A DNA stretch of 64,000 bases from Streptomyces vinaceus (GCF_008704935.1 NZ_CP023692.1:5237001-5301000); one strand, 5' to 3'; counted from the stretch's first letter, positions 18,712-27,299 are shown. Numbers and translations: made by a program. Notes: generated by a model not told the origin, from the letters alone.

Positions 18712-19248
18712 CTACACGACGGTGAGCTGGTCCAGCCGCTTCTCCAGCAGGATCACCCCGTACACGCGACCGTCCTTGCCCTCCTTGTGGGGGTACTCCC
18801 CGACCACCCGGTAGCCCGCGGCCCGGTAGTACGCGAGCAGCCGGGGGTTGGTGGAGACGCAGTCCAGCCGCGCCCGCGGCAGTCCGGTACCGGCGATCCG
18901 CCGCTCGGCGTGTTCGAGTATCCGCCGCCCGGCCCCCGCGGGCGCGGCCTCGCGGTCCACCATCAGCCGGTGCACGTAGCCGGCGACCGGGGGCTGCACG
19001 CCCCAGGCGTCCTCGTCGGACCACCACAGCTCGTACGCGCCGATGATCCGGCCGTCGCCGTCCCCGGCGAGCCACACCTCGCCCTCGCGCATCTTCGCCA
19101 GGAAGTGCGCGGCGTCCTTGTCCCCGGGCTTCCACTGGTCGATCCCGTGCTTGCGCATCCACCGGGCGGCCTGGTCGTACAGGGCCACCAGGGTGGCGGC
19201 GTCCTTCTCCACGGCACGCCGGAACAGGATCCCGTCATTAATGATCAC
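18712..19248 (-). CDS. GNAT-family N-acetyltransferase
   Basis: This 178-residue protein has the GNAT fold: an N-terminal FRRAVEKDAATLVALYDQAA helix, a central strand (IIGAYELWW), YVHRLMVDREAAPAGAGRRI around the acetyl-CoA loop, and the final YYRAAGYRVVGEYPHKEGKD. The acceptor is unknown. Its stop codon (complement of CTA at 18712-18714) directly abuts the stop of the convergent pullulanase (TAG at 18709-18711), leaving no room for a terminator. It lies 22 bases after the TetR gene and may be the tail of that operon. Confidence 0.88.
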   Translation of the reverse strand: MIINDGILFRRAVEKDAATLVALYDQAARWMRKHGIDQWKPGDKDAAHFLAKMREGEVWLAGDGDGRIIGAYELWWSDEDAWGVQPPVAGYVHRLMVDREAAPAGAGRRILEHAERRIAGTGLPRARLDCVSTNPRLLAYYRAAGYRVVGEYPHKEGKDGRVYGVILLEKRLDQLTVV

Positions 19249-19270
19249 GGGCGCATTATCACGCGGATGA

Positions 19271-19993
19271 TCAGCGGGGGGCGGGAAGGGTGGCCTCGAC
19301 GGCCGGCGGGACGAGCCCGACGAGCCGTCCGACCAGCTCTCCGAACGGCCCGTCGGCGGGCTCGTCGGCGAGGATCCGGCCGAGGATGGCGGCCATCTCC
19401 GCGTCGTACGCAGCCGATACGGCGGCCAGCGCGGCGAAGTCGTGCACGAGCTGCAGCTCCAGCTCGGCCCGCGGGATCTTCCGCCCCTCCAGCCAGATCA
19501 GCGCGGTGGACTCCGCCAGCGACACCCAGGACCGCACCACGAGCTCCAGCCGGGCGGGCGGGTCCTCGATGCCGATGTGGGTCACGATCTGCTCGTACGC
19601 GGCCTGCCGGACCTCGTCGATCATCGCGTTGGTCCGGTTGCTCCCGACGGCCGGACCGCCGCGCATCAGCGCCGAGAAACCGGGCCCGTGGTCGTCGACG
19701 AACGCGAAGAACCGGCCCATGACGCGCAGCAGCCGGGCCCCGAGCGGCCCCTCCCTCGGTTCTACGAACCGCTGGGCGAGCTCGTCGGCGGCCCGCCGCA
19801 GCGCGGCCTCGTACAGGCTCAACTTGCCAGGGAAGTAGTGGTAGACGAGCGGCCGCGATATGCCCGCGGCCGCCGCGATCTCGTCGATCGACACGTCGTC
19901 GGGAGACCTGTGGCTGAACAGCTCCAGGGCCACCCCGATCAGCTGCTGCCGCCGCTCCTCGACACCCATCCTGCGCCGCGTCCCGGTAGTCAT
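19271..19993 (-). CDS. TetR-family transcriptional regulator
   Basis: This 240-residue regulator has the TetR helix-turn-helix at about residues 18-55 (DDVSIDEIAAAAGISRPLVY, then HYFPGKLSLYEAAL). The C-terminal helical domain carries the ligand pocket and is not informative here. The ATG at 19991-19993 was chosen over a GTG three codons upstream; either is possible. It is 31 bases downstream of the flavin reductase gene on the same strand, so it may control its own operon, for instance through the inverted repeat at 21979-22005. Confidence 0.9.
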   Translation of the reverse strand: MTTGTRRRMGVEERRQQLIGVALELFSHRSPDDVSIDEIAAAAGISRPLVYHYFPGKLSLYEAALRRAADELAQRFVEPREGPLGARLLRVMGRFFAFVDDHGPGFSALMRGGPAVGSNRTNAMIDEVRQAAYEQIVTHIGIEDPPARLELVVRSWVSLAESTALIWLEGRKIPRAELELQLVHDFAALAAVSAAYDAEMAAILGRILADEPADGPFGELVGRLVGLVPPAVEATLPAPR

Positions 19994-20024
19994 GCGCCAC
20001 ACCCTACTGGGCCTGCGGCAAGGC

Positions 20025-21071
20025 TCAGAGATCGAGGACCAGGTGGTCGCCCTGGGCGCGGGAGACGCACAGGAGCATCGAGTCCTCGCGCTCCCGGTCC
20101 GTGAGGAGGGTGTCGCGGTGGTCCACCTCCCCCGCGAGGACGCGGTGTTGGCAGGTGCCGCAGAAGCCCTGCGCGCAGGAGTACGGGGTGTCGGGGAGCT
20201 CCCGGCGGACCGCGGCCAGGGTGGATTCGTCTGCCGCGACCTCGATCGTGCGGCCCGAGCGGTGGAGTTCCACCGTGAAGGGGCGGGAGCTCCCGGTCGC
20301 GGCGGTGGCGGTGAAGCGTTCCAGGTGGACCGGGGTGGCGGGCGGGGCCGCTGCCTCCACCGCCTCCATCAGGGGCGCCGGGCCGCAGCAGTAGACCAGG
20401 GTGCCGGGGGCCGCCGCGGCGAGCGGGGTGAGGTCGGGCAGGCCCGCCTCGTCCTGCGCCGTGACGCTCACCCGGGGGCCGTACGCCTCCAGTTCGGCGA
20501 GGAAGGGCATCGAGGCGCGCGAGCGGCCGCCGTACAGGAGGGTCCATTCCGCGCCCGCCGCCTCGGCCGCCCGCAGCATGGGCAGGATCGGCGTGATGCC
20601 GATCCCGCCCGCGACGAAGGCGTACGAGGGGGACGGCACCAGCTCGAAGCGGTTGCGGGGCGGGCGTACGGGCAGCTCCGCGCCCTCCACCAGCTGCGCG
20701 TGCGCCTCGCGGGAGCCGCCGCGGCCGTCCTCGACCAGCCGGATCGCGATCGTGTAGCGGCCCCGGTCCGCCGGGTCCCCGCACAGGCTGTACTGGCGGA
20801 CCAGGCCCGAGGGGAGCTGTACGTCCACGTGCGCGCCCGGGGCCCACGGGGGGAGCTCCGGGGACTGCAGGGTCAGGACCAGCACCCCGTCCGCCGGTTC
20901 CGTACGGGACACGATCAGCGCGGGCAGCCAGCGGCGCGGGGAGTGGCCCGATACCGGGGTCTCCAGCGCGGGGAGGGGCCACAGCGGGGAGCGGGCGACG
21001 CGCCCGCGCAGGGCGCGCCGGGTCAGCAGTGCCGCTGCCGCGACCGCCGCCAGCTTCAGGGCGCGGCTCAT
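20025..21071 (-). CDS. Ferredoxin reductase-type oxidoreductase (FAD, NAD(P)H, plant-type [2Fe-2S])
   Basis: This 348-residue electron-transfer protein has an N-terminal hydrophobic stretch (LKLAAVAAAALLT), then a flavin-binding barrel (RQYSLCGDP, the RxYS motif). The NAD(P) domain follows (FVAGGIGITPILPMLRAAEA, then YCCGPAPLM). It ends in a plant-type ferredoxin domain with cysteines in CAQGFCGTC and MLLC. The order matches reductase components of oxygenases and desaturases. The ATG at 21069-21071 overlaps the stop of the metal-hydrolase gene by four bases, so the two are translationally coupled. It probably passes electrons to that partner, which is inference. Confidence 0.93.
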   Translation of the reverse strand: MSRALKLAAVAAAALLTRRALRGRVARSPLWPLPALETPVSGHSPRRWLPALIVSRTEPADGVLVLTLQSPELPPWAPGAHVDVQLPSGLVRQYSLCGDPADRGRYTIAIRLVEDGRGGSREAHAQLVEGAELPVRPPRNRFELVPSPSYAFVAGGIGITPILPMLRAAEAAGAEWTLLYGGRSRASMPFLAELEAYGPRVSVTAQDEAGLPDLTPLAAAAPGTLVYCCGPAPLMEAVEAAAPPATPVHLERFTATAATGSSRPFTVELHRSGRTIEVAADESTLAAVRRELPDTPYSCAQGFCGTCQHRVLAGEVDHRDTLLTDREREDSMLLCVSRAQGDHLVLDL

Positions 21072-21964
21072 GCGGTGGCACCGCCGTTCGCGCCGGGGGA
21101 GGAGGCCAGGTAGGCGACGGCCTGGGCCGTGGAGCCCTCCTGGGAGGGGTGGTACGTACGCGAGAGGTACGTCGGGATCGACTTGAGCATCGCGCCCGCC
21201 GAGGGCAGCGTGCCCTGCCGGCCCGCCCGGAAGAACTGGCCGAGGGAGGCCTTGGCGCCGGGCAGCTCCGGGTCGTTCTCCATGAAGAAGCGGGCGCCCC
21301 GCTGCCACAGGAAGACGAGCGCCGTGAAGGCGGTCGCCCAGGTCCTGGCCCTGCGGCGGTAGCCGCCGTCCACGTGCATGAAGAGGTCGAAGGCCACCGA
21401 GCGGTGCTCCACCTCCTCCGCGCCGTGCCAGCGCAGCAGGTCCAGCATCACCGGGTCCGCGCCCCGGCGGTCCAGTTCGTCCGCGTTGAGCACCCAGTCC
21501 CCGAGGAACGCCGTGTAGTGCTCGATCGCCGCGATCAGCGCGACCCGCTCCATGAGCCACCAGTGACGGGCCCTGCCCGGGGGGAGCGTCCGGTCGCCGA
21601 GCAGCTTCTCGAAGAGCCAGTCCACCTGCGCCGTGTAGGGCGTCGGGTCCAGGCCCAGGCGTTTCAGGTGCGGGAGCACGTCGTCGTGGGCGGCGGCGTG
21701 CATGGCCTCCTGGCCGATGAACCCGACGACGTCCGCGCGCAGTTGCTCGTCCTTGATGTACGGGAGCACCTGTTTGTAGACGTGTACGAACCAGCGCTCG
21801 CCCGCGGGCAGCAAGAGGTGCAGCACGTTGATGGTGTGCGTGGCGAACGGATCGCCGGGCAGCCAGTGCAGCGGGGTGTCCTCCCAGCCGAAGGACACGT
21901 TCCGCGCCTTGAGCTCGATGTGCTCCGACGCCACGGGGGCGGGCGCGTGCGGCGTATTAGACAT
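21068..21964 (-). CDS. Predicted metal-dependent hydrolase (COG3687 type)
   Basis: This 298-residue protein belongs to the family annotated as predicted metal-dependent hydrolases. Likely metal ligands are spread over helices: GERWFVHVYKQ, GQEAMHAAAHDDVL, ALIAAIEHYTAFLG and GAEEVEHRSVAFDLFMHVDG. The two EXXH-like groups are reminiscent of ferritin-like di-iron oxygenases. Together with the coupled reductase downstream, an oxygenase or hydroxylase role is as likely as hydrolysis. It is the first gene of a minus-strand operon that continues with the reductase and a TetR regulator. Confidence 0.85.
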   Translation of the reverse strand: MSNTPHAPAPVASEHIELKARNVSFGWEDTPLHWLPGDPFATHTINVLHLLLPAGERWFVHVYKQVLPYIKDEQLRADVVGFIGQEAMHAAAHDDVLPHLKRLGLDPTPYTAQVDWLFEKLLGDRTLPPGRARHWWLMERVALIAAIEHYTAFLGDWVLNADELDRRGADPVMLDLLRWHGAEEVEHRSVAFDLFMHVDGGYRRRARTWATAFTALVFLWQRGARFFMENDPELPGAKASLGQFFRAGRQGTLPSAGAMLKSIPTYLSRTYHPSQEGSTAQAVAYLASSPGANGGATA

Positions 21965-21978
21965 GGCGTCAATGTACT

Positions 21979-22005
21979 GAGGGGTAAGGGCGAGGAAAAC
22001 CCCTC
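21979..22005. promoter_or_regulatory. Inverted repeat in front of the metal-hydrolase operon
   Basis: GAGGGGT (21979-21985) and ACCCCTC (21999-22005) are perfect inverted arms 13 bases apart, ending 15 bases upstream of the hydrolase start codon. It could be the operator of the TetR encoded in the same operon. This is inference from position. Confidence 0.4.
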
Positions 22006-22021
22006 TGCGCCCATCAAGTTC

Positions 22022-22060
22022 GAAGGCCCCCGGGCGCGTGGTGCGCGCCCGGGGGCCTTC
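22022..22060. terminator. Terminator of the lipoprotein gene
   Basis: The 17-base arms 22022-22038 and 22044-22060 are perfect with a TGGTG loop. It begins 20 bases after the stop of the lipoprotein gene at 22080-23507 on the minus strand. Confidence 0.85.
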
Positions 22061-22079
22061 CCGTCACGTGCCGCTCCGG

Positions 22080-23507
22080 CTACCGCCCCGCGTGCCCGCT
22101 CGCGAGCGCCCACTCGCGGTTGAGGGCGCCCAGCGGGATCTTGCGCTCGAAGACCGGGGTGCCGAACAGGGAGAGCTGGAGGTGGAGCTGCCCGCTCAGG
22201 TCGAAGCCGCCGTACAGGGCCCAGGCGCCGCTGAGGGAGGTCTTTCCGTCGCTGGACGCGCTCGCCTTGGCGTCGGCCTCGCCGCGCAGGTACGGGGCGA
22301 AGTCCGCGCTGACGCCGACGGCCCCGTACAGGCCGACGGAGGCCTCGGCGCCGAGCGCGCCCTTGACCTTGCCGGCGGCGGTCACCGTCGCCGTGACCGG
22401 CGTGCTCTTGACGTCGGACCGGCTGACCGGCGTCCACCCCTTGCCCAGGGCGTAGCTGCCGCCGACCTTGAAGTCGCCCTTGACGTCCTGCTGGACGTCG
22501 AGGGTCACGCGGCCGTCGGCCTCCACCTGGACGTAGCAGGTCAGGTCGAGGTTGACGACGACCGGCACCGGGCCGACCTGGATGACCGGGGCGCTGTGCA
22601 GCTTGGCGAACGGGATCCGCTTGGGCGCTCCGGTGCTCGCGGCGGCGCGGCCCTGGAGCTTCCACTGCGAGGACCAGTCGCCGCTCATGCCGAGGAAGGC
22701 GCCGCGCGGGCCGGAGCCGGCGCCCGGGGTGCCGTCGTAGGAGAACTCCACCTGAGGGGCGAGCTGGACGAACCCGGAGACCGAGGCGCCGGCCGAGGCG
22801 GGGGCGTCCGGGGCGGTGTCGACGGCGGCGTTCACGTCGAGCCGCAGGTTGCCGAGCGGCAGCTTCGCGCCCTCGGGGCCGAACTTCACGCCCCCGGTCT
22901 TGGCCCAGGAGAACGTGACGCCCTTCATCAGGGGCTCGACGGTGACCGACGACGGGTCGACGGGGACCTTGCCCTCGGCCTTGTCGTCGTTCAGTACGGA
23001 GGCCAGCGTCGTGGAGGCGGTCTTCACCTCGGTGCCGCGGTCGGTCTTCCCGACGACCTCGGTGACCTTGGCGAGCAGGCCGTTGGGGGCGCCGGGCGCC
23101 GGCGCGCTGGCGATGACGTCGCCGACGGCGACGGGCTTGTCGGCCGTCGGGGAGGGCGAGGAGGGGGTGGTGGGGGCGGAGGTGGACTTCGTGGGCTTGG
23201 GAGCGGGCCCCTGGGGGGCCTTGGTTATGACGGCCCGTCCGCTCGCCGGGTCGTACGAGGCGACCTTCAGCGAGGACTGCTCGGTACGGCCCTTCCCGCC
23301 CGCGCGGGCCACGGCCGCCGGAGTCGGCGTCCCCTCCGGCGCGGCGGCCACGTCGAGCTGCTGCGACGTGCCGTCGCCCGCGGGAGCGAGGGTGGCGGGG
23401 GCGGCCGCGTCGGCGGCGCCGGTGTGCGGTGTGGACGAGCATCCGGTGGCGGTGAGCGCGAGGGTGGTGATGCCGGGCAGCAGGAGCCGGCGGGCGAGCA
23501 TGCGCAC
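22080..23507 (-). CDS. Secreted lipoprotein of unknown function
   Basis: This 475-residue protein has a lipoprotein signal peptide with the lipobox ATGC, cysteine at residue 23. A low-complexity Ala/Pro/Thr segment follows, and then a long region of beta-strand character (VSGFVQLAPQVEFSYDG, YALGKGWTPVSRSDV). It contains no enzymatic motif I recognise. The start is GTG at 23505-23507, with an alternative ATG two codons later. A perfect inverted repeat at 23544-23561 lies 36 bases upstream and a strong terminator follows, so the gene is a single transcription unit. Confidence 0.8.
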   Translation of the reverse strand: MRMLARRLLLPGITTLALTATGCSSTPHTGAADAAAPATLAPAGDGTSQQLDVAAAPEGTPTPAAVARAGGKGRTEQSSLKVASYDPASGRAVITKAPQGPAPKPTKSTSAPTTPSSPSPTADKPVAVGDVIASAPAPGAPNGLLAKVTEVVGKTDRGTEVKTASTTLASVLNDDKAEGKVPVDPSSVTVEPLMKGVTFSWAKTGGVKFGPEGAKLPLGNLRLDVNAAVDTAPDAPASAGASVSGFVQLAPQVEFSYDGTPGAGSGPRGAFLGMSGDWSSQWKLQGRAAASTGAPKRIPFAKLHSAPVIQVGPVPVVVNLDLTCYVQVEADGRVTLDVQQDVKGDFKVGGSYALGKGWTPVSRSDVKSTPVTATVTAAGKVKGALGAEASVGLYGAVGVSADFAPYLRGEADAKASASSDGKTSLSGAWALYGGFDLSGQLHLQLSLFGTPVFERKIPLGALNREWALASGHAGR

Positions 23508-23543
23508 GTGGGGGAACCTTCGGTCCGTGAGGGGGGTGTTGGT

Positions 23544-23561
23544 GGTTACCGCGTGGTAACC
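23544..23561. promoter_or_regulatory. Inverted repeat upstream of the lipoprotein gene
   Basis: GGTTACC-GCGT-GGTAACC is a perfect 7-base inverted repeat with a 4-base spacer, 36 bases upstream of the lipoprotein start. It is a plausible operator; the regulator is unknown. Confidence 0.45.
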
Positions 23562-23664
23562 GGAACCCGATCATGCCATGTGTGCCGTGTGGCCGTCATG
23601 TCCGGATCCCGCCAACTCCCCACCCGTTCCTGACGGTTGAAGATTCATCCAGATCGTCGCCGGT

Positions 23665-25611
23665 CTAGCGGAGCACCCCCGCCTTCGTGCCGTCCGTCAG
23701 CTTGCCCGCCAGCTCCACCTGCGCGCCCGCAGGCGCCTTCACCGCCAGCCGGTTGCCGTTCGCCGAACCGGTCACCCCGCCGCCCGACACCGACAGCGAC
23801 GCGAACTGCGCGCTGCCCGCCGCCAGCACGTACCACTGGCCCGCCTTCGACTTCCACAGCACGCCCGCCAGCACCCGCGGCTCCCGCGCCCCGCACGCCG
23901 GCGAGCCCTCCGCCTTCGCCGCCTGCGCCGCCAGCGGCGCACCCGGGGCCAGGAACTGCGCCTGCACCCGGTCCTCCGTACCCGCCCAGGTCTCGGCCCG
24001 GGTGCACAGCCAGGTCGCGGTGCCGTCGCCCTCGGGCAGCGGCTGCTTCGCGTACGTCCAGGCGTTGACGCTGCGGACGCCGTGCGAGCGGACCGACGGC
24101 AGCAGGCACGCGATCCGCGACCAGTCGCCGAGCTCGGCCCCCTCCGCTACGTCGCGCTCCGCGCCCGGCGCGCCCGAGGTCAGCCGGGCCGGGGTCAGTT
24201 CGCCGAGGTCGGTGACAAGCCGGGTGGCGCCGCCGCCGGTCAGGGCCAGGGCGTTCCAGCCGGTGCAGCTGCCCGTCGGGGCCGGGCTCGCCACCGGCGG
24301 CGTGACCCCGTCCTTGCCCAGCTTGAGCGCCGTCGGGGCGTCGCCGGGCTTGAGCAGGTCCCGCAGCCCCGCCCCGGTGACCCACGGCGCGGTCAGGTAG
24401 CGGACGTTGCCGTCGACCCGGCTCAGCACGAGCGCGGTCGCGGACTCCGCCGAGGCGGCGTCGGTCCGGGCGAAGTCGAGGGCGGCGACCGAGGTGCCGG
24501 CGCGGGGCTCCGCGTACCGGACCACGCGCAGGCCGTCGTACAGCAGGACCACCACCGCCTGGTCGACGGCGCCCGCGAACAGCAGCTGCGGCGGGCCCAT
24601 CGGCGGTCCGGGCGGGGTGCCCGGGGTGGCCGAGGCGACCACCGTCCGGCCCGGCCGGGCCCACACGGCCAGCGCCCGGCGCAGCAGTTCGGCGTCGTCG
24701 GTGCGGTCGCCGCGGGCGGGCCAGGTGGAGAAGCCCGTACGGGAGGAGGTACGCCAGGCGGTGGGCGCGACCCGGACCACCTTGCCCGGGTCCAGCGCCT
24801 GCTCGGCCGCCGCGTTGAGCGCGTACGGCGGGGCCGCCGCCCCGTCCGCGCCCCAGCCGCCACCGGGCAGCGCGAGCAGCGCCCCGCACACGGCGAGGGC
24901 GGCCGCGGCGGCCAGACCGGCCCGCCCGAAGCGGCGCCGGCGCAGCAGGTCGGTGGGGCGTGCCTGGAGCACGCACGGATCGAACTCCGGCGAGGCGAAC
25001 AGGGCGTCGTTGGCCGGATCCCCCGATTCCGCGACCGCCGCGGCGGGGTTCGCGACCCCGGCCTCGGCGAGCACCCGCAGCACCTCCGGCTCCGGCAGCC
25101 GCTCCAGGGCGCGCAGGACGCAGGCCGCCCGGCCGGGGCCGTCGAGGGTGGCCAGCCACTGGTCCAGGGCCAGCTCCTCGGCCCCGCCGGAGCGCGGGAA
25201 CAGCCGCAGGCCCCACACCTGGGGGAGCAGCGGAGGCAGTTGGGCCCGCCGGGGCAGCGCCTTGAACGTGAGCGGGATCCCGGCCTCCAGGGCGGCGCGC
25301 AGCACCCTCAGCCGTACGTACGCGTACCCCGGATCGGCGCCCGCCGTCCCCCGCTGGCCCGGGACCCCGCCCTGTACGGCGGCAGCGGCGGCGGCCTCCG
25401 CACCGGCGCCGCGCCGCCCGCGCGGGAGCGCCCGCTGGGCCAGCGAATGGGCGGTCAGTACCCGCCGGTTGCGGCCCAGGGCGGGCGGCAGCACCAGATA
25501 GGCGAGCCGCACCAGCCGCGGGTAGTGCTCGACGATGGCCGCCTCGGCCAGTTCGACGTCGGGAGGCGGTACGGGAGACGGGGGGCGGGTGGCGGTGTCC
25601 GGCGCAGTCAC
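23665..25611 (-). CDS. Membrane protein with sigma-factor-like N-terminus
   Basis: This 648-residue protein is unusual in layout. Residues about 18-45 (EAAIVEHYPRLVRLAYLVLP) look like the start of ECF sigma region 2, and the segment near 165-190 (RAACVLRALERLPEPEVLRV) recalls a sigma-4-type helix. A single membrane helix follows at about 232-252 (FGRAGLAAAAALAVCGALLA). The remaining 390 residues look extracytoplasmic. The start is GTG at 25609-25611, without a clear ribosome binding site. It may be a sensor or surface protein that has kept a decayed sigma-like head. No function can be assigned. Confidence 0.78.
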   Translation of the reverse strand: MTAPDTATRPPSPVPPPDVELAEAAIVEHYPRLVRLAYLVLPPALGRNRRVLTAHSLAQRALPRGRRGAGAEAAAAAAVQGGVPGQRGTAGADPGYAYVRLRVLRAALEAGIPLTFKALPRRAQLPPLLPQVWGLRLFPRSGGAEELALDQWLATLDGPGRAACVLRALERLPEPEVLRVLAEAGVANPAAAVAESGDPANDALFASPEFDPCVLQARPTDLLRRRRFGRAGLAAAAALAVCGALLALPGGGWGADGAAAPPYALNAAAEQALDPGKVVRVAPTAWRTSSRTGFSTWPARGDRTDDAELLRRALAVWARPGRTVVASATPGTPPGPPMGPPQLLFAGAVDQAVVVLLYDGLRVVRYAEPRAGTSVAALDFARTDAASAESATALVLSRVDGNVRYLTAPWVTGAGLRDLLKPGDAPTALKLGKDGVTPPVASPAPTGSCTGWNALALTGGGATRLVTDLGELTPARLTSGAPGAERDVAEGAELGDWSRIACLLPSVRSHGVRSVNAWTYAKQPLPEGDGTATWLCTRAETWAGTEDRVQAQFLAPGAPLAAQAAKAEGSPACGAREPRVLAGVLWKSKAGQWYVLAAGSAQFASLSVSGGGVTGSANGNRLAVKAPAGAQVELAGKLTDGTKAGVLR

Positions 25612-25710
25612 GTTCAGCAGAACGAGCGAATCGTCGGATGGTCACCCGTCCCCGGGTCCCACGTTCGGGTCAAACGGCGCCCGGCCGGACGGGGACCGGG
25701 CCGCCCCCGG

Positions 25711-26508
25711 TCATTGCGCCAGTCGGGTGCGCAGGGCCTCGACGGCCTCGTCGGGGACGCCGAGCCCCTCGCGCACGTACTTCTCCATCGAGCCGTAGCG
25801 CGTGCCGACCTCGTCGAGCGCGGCCTGCAGGTACTCCGGGAAGACCCCGATCAGGCCCAGCGCGATGTCCGGGTTGCCGCCGGCGACCGTGAAGCCCTCG
25901 ATCAGCGGGGCGAACGCCTGCTTGACCGCCGGGTTGACGGAGAGGTACTCGTCCATCAACGTCTCGTCGTCCGCGCCGAGCAGCGAGAGGAGGACGGTCG
26001 CGCCCCAGCCCGTACGGTCCTTGCCGGCGGTGCAGTGGAACAGCAGCGGGCCGGCCTGCGGGTCGGCGAGCTCGGTGAGCAGGGTCCGGTACGCGGCCTG
26101 CGCGGAAGCGGTGGACACGAAGGACCGGTAGGTGTCCGCGAACAGCGCCTGCACCTTGCCGCCGCCCAGGTGTTCCTCCGCCATCGCCGGGTCGGACAGC
26201 AGGTCCTTCAGCTGCGTGGCGGCCGGGATTTTCCCGGCGTTCAGCTTGTCGGCGAGGACGTCCTCGACCAGGAGGCGCACGCCCTCGGGTATCCGGTCCG
26301 GGTGGGCGGCGCGCTCGGCGTCGGTGCGGAAGTCGACGACCGTACGCAGGCCCAGCGCGGCCACGACCGGGTCGGCGGCCACGTCGAGCCGGTCGAGCTG
26401 GCCGGAGCGCAGGACCAGGCCGGGGCGGACGGTGCGGCCGCCGGAGAGGGGGGTGCCGCCGAGGTCGCGGAGGTTGGCGACGGTGGTGGAGGGGGTGGTC
26501 GTGGTCAT
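25711..26508 (-). CDS. Protein-tyrosine phosphatase, Y_phosphatase3 family
   Basis: This 265-residue enzyme carries the P-loop HCTAGKDRTG (catalytic cysteine and arginine) near residue 155. It has the family N-terminus NLRDLGGTPLSGGRTVRPGL and the conserved FRTDAER. It should dephosphorylate phosphotyrosine or phosphoinositide-like substrates in the cytoplasm. The start ATG lies at 26506-26508. The bases upstream consist of GC-rich degenerate repeats. Confidence 0.93.
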   Translation of the reverse strand: MTTTTPSTTVANLRDLGGTPLSGGRTVRPGLVLRSGQLDRLDVAADPVVAALGLRTVVDFRTDAERAAHPDRIPEGVRLLVEDVLADKLNAGKIPAATQLKDLLSDPAMAEEHLGGGKVQALFADTYRSFVSTASAQAAYRTLLTELADPQAGPLLFHCTAGKDRTGWGATVLLSLLGADDETLMDEYLSVNPAVKQAFAPLIEGFTVAGGNPDIALGLIGVFPEYLQAALDEVGTRYGSMEKYVREGLGVPDEAVEALRTRLAQ

Positions 26509-26534
26509 CGTGGCGGCTCCAGCGGTGTGGGTGC

Positions 26535-26607
26535 GGCGGGGGTGGTGCGGGTGGTGCGGGTGGTGCGTGCGGTCCGGGTGGTACGGGCGATGCGGGCGGT
26601 CCGGTGG
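26535..26607. repeat. Degenerate GTGGTGCGG tandem repeats
   Basis: About eight imperfect units of 9 bases (GGTGGTGCG, GGTGGTGCG, TGCGGTCCG, GGTGGTACG and so on) fill the space in front of the phosphatase gene. They probably arose by slippage and may vary between strains. Confidence 0.6.
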
Positions 26608-26631
26608 TGCCCTGATGTGATGGCTATTCGT

Positions 26632-27234
26632 TCATCCGATTTTCAGGTGTTTCGTCCCGGATAGGTAATCGAGGACGAGGGACAGCCCGACCCCGATCCC
26701 CAGTGCCGCCAGGTGCCCCGCGTCCGTGAAGGTCCGCTCCCGCTTGAGCACCGGCCCCGCGGCGAGCGCCAGCAGCCCGACCCGGGCCGCCGTACGGACC
26801 GGACCGCGCGGCAGCGCGGAGGTGAGCGCGCCGAGCACCGCGTTGAAGCCGTAGCTCGCGCCCACGTCCAGCGCCCGCCGGGTCGGGGTGTCGGCCGTCC
26901 CGCGCAGGGCGCCGAACACGAGGAGCGTCGCCGCGGCGTGTCCGAAAAGGAACACCCCGACCGTCCACCACGCCCCGTAGGCGTACTCCGCGTACCCGAG
27001 GACCGCCACGAGCAGCAGCGCGTACGGCAGCGGCATGGGCTCCTCGACGACGAAGGCGCTGCTCAGCAGGGTCTCCCAGCGGCCGGCCGCGAGATTGTCG
27101 ACATTCGTCGAGCAGCCCCGCAGCACCCGCTCGCGCTCCGCCCGCCCCTGTCGCTCCAAGGCGTAGGCCCCGAGCTGGAGCCCGCCCGCGTACACCACGC
27201 CGAGGGCCGGCGGCGGCCACAGCAGTGAATTCAT
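26632..27234 (-). CDS. Rhomboid-like membrane protein
   Basis: This 200-residue protein has about five to six hydrophobic segments. It shows rhomboid landmarks: WETLLSSAFV near residue 53, FGHAAAT near 98, GASYG at 125-129 (candidate serine 127, the GxSxG form) and AGHLAALGIGVG near 172 (candidate histidine 174). It could thus be an intramembrane serine protease, though many actinobacterial members are pseudo-enzymes. The ATG at 27232-27234 is preferred because the upstream extension is cysteine- and proline-rich and not membrane-like. It is divergent from the Met/His-rich membrane protein gene. Confidence 0.75.
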   Translation of the reverse strand: MNSLLWPPPALGVVYAGGLQLGAYALERQGRAERERVLRGCSTNVDNLAAGRWETLLSSAFVVEEPMPLPYALLLVAVLGYAEYAYGAWWTVGVFLFGHAAATLLVFGALRGTADTPTRRALDVGASYGFNAVLGALTSALPRGPVRTAARVGLLALAAGPVLKRERTFTDAGHLAALGIGVGLSLVLDYLSGTKHLKIG

Positions 27235-27299
27235 CAGATCATGATCGGATACGACCCTGGGACTGGCGGAGCCGGGGCCCGTGCGAGCATGTTTCAGCC

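Noticed and set aside
26522..26620. The GTGGTGCGG repeats as a CRISPR array
   Set aside because: Units are 9 bases, imperfect and without spacers, and no cas gene is near.
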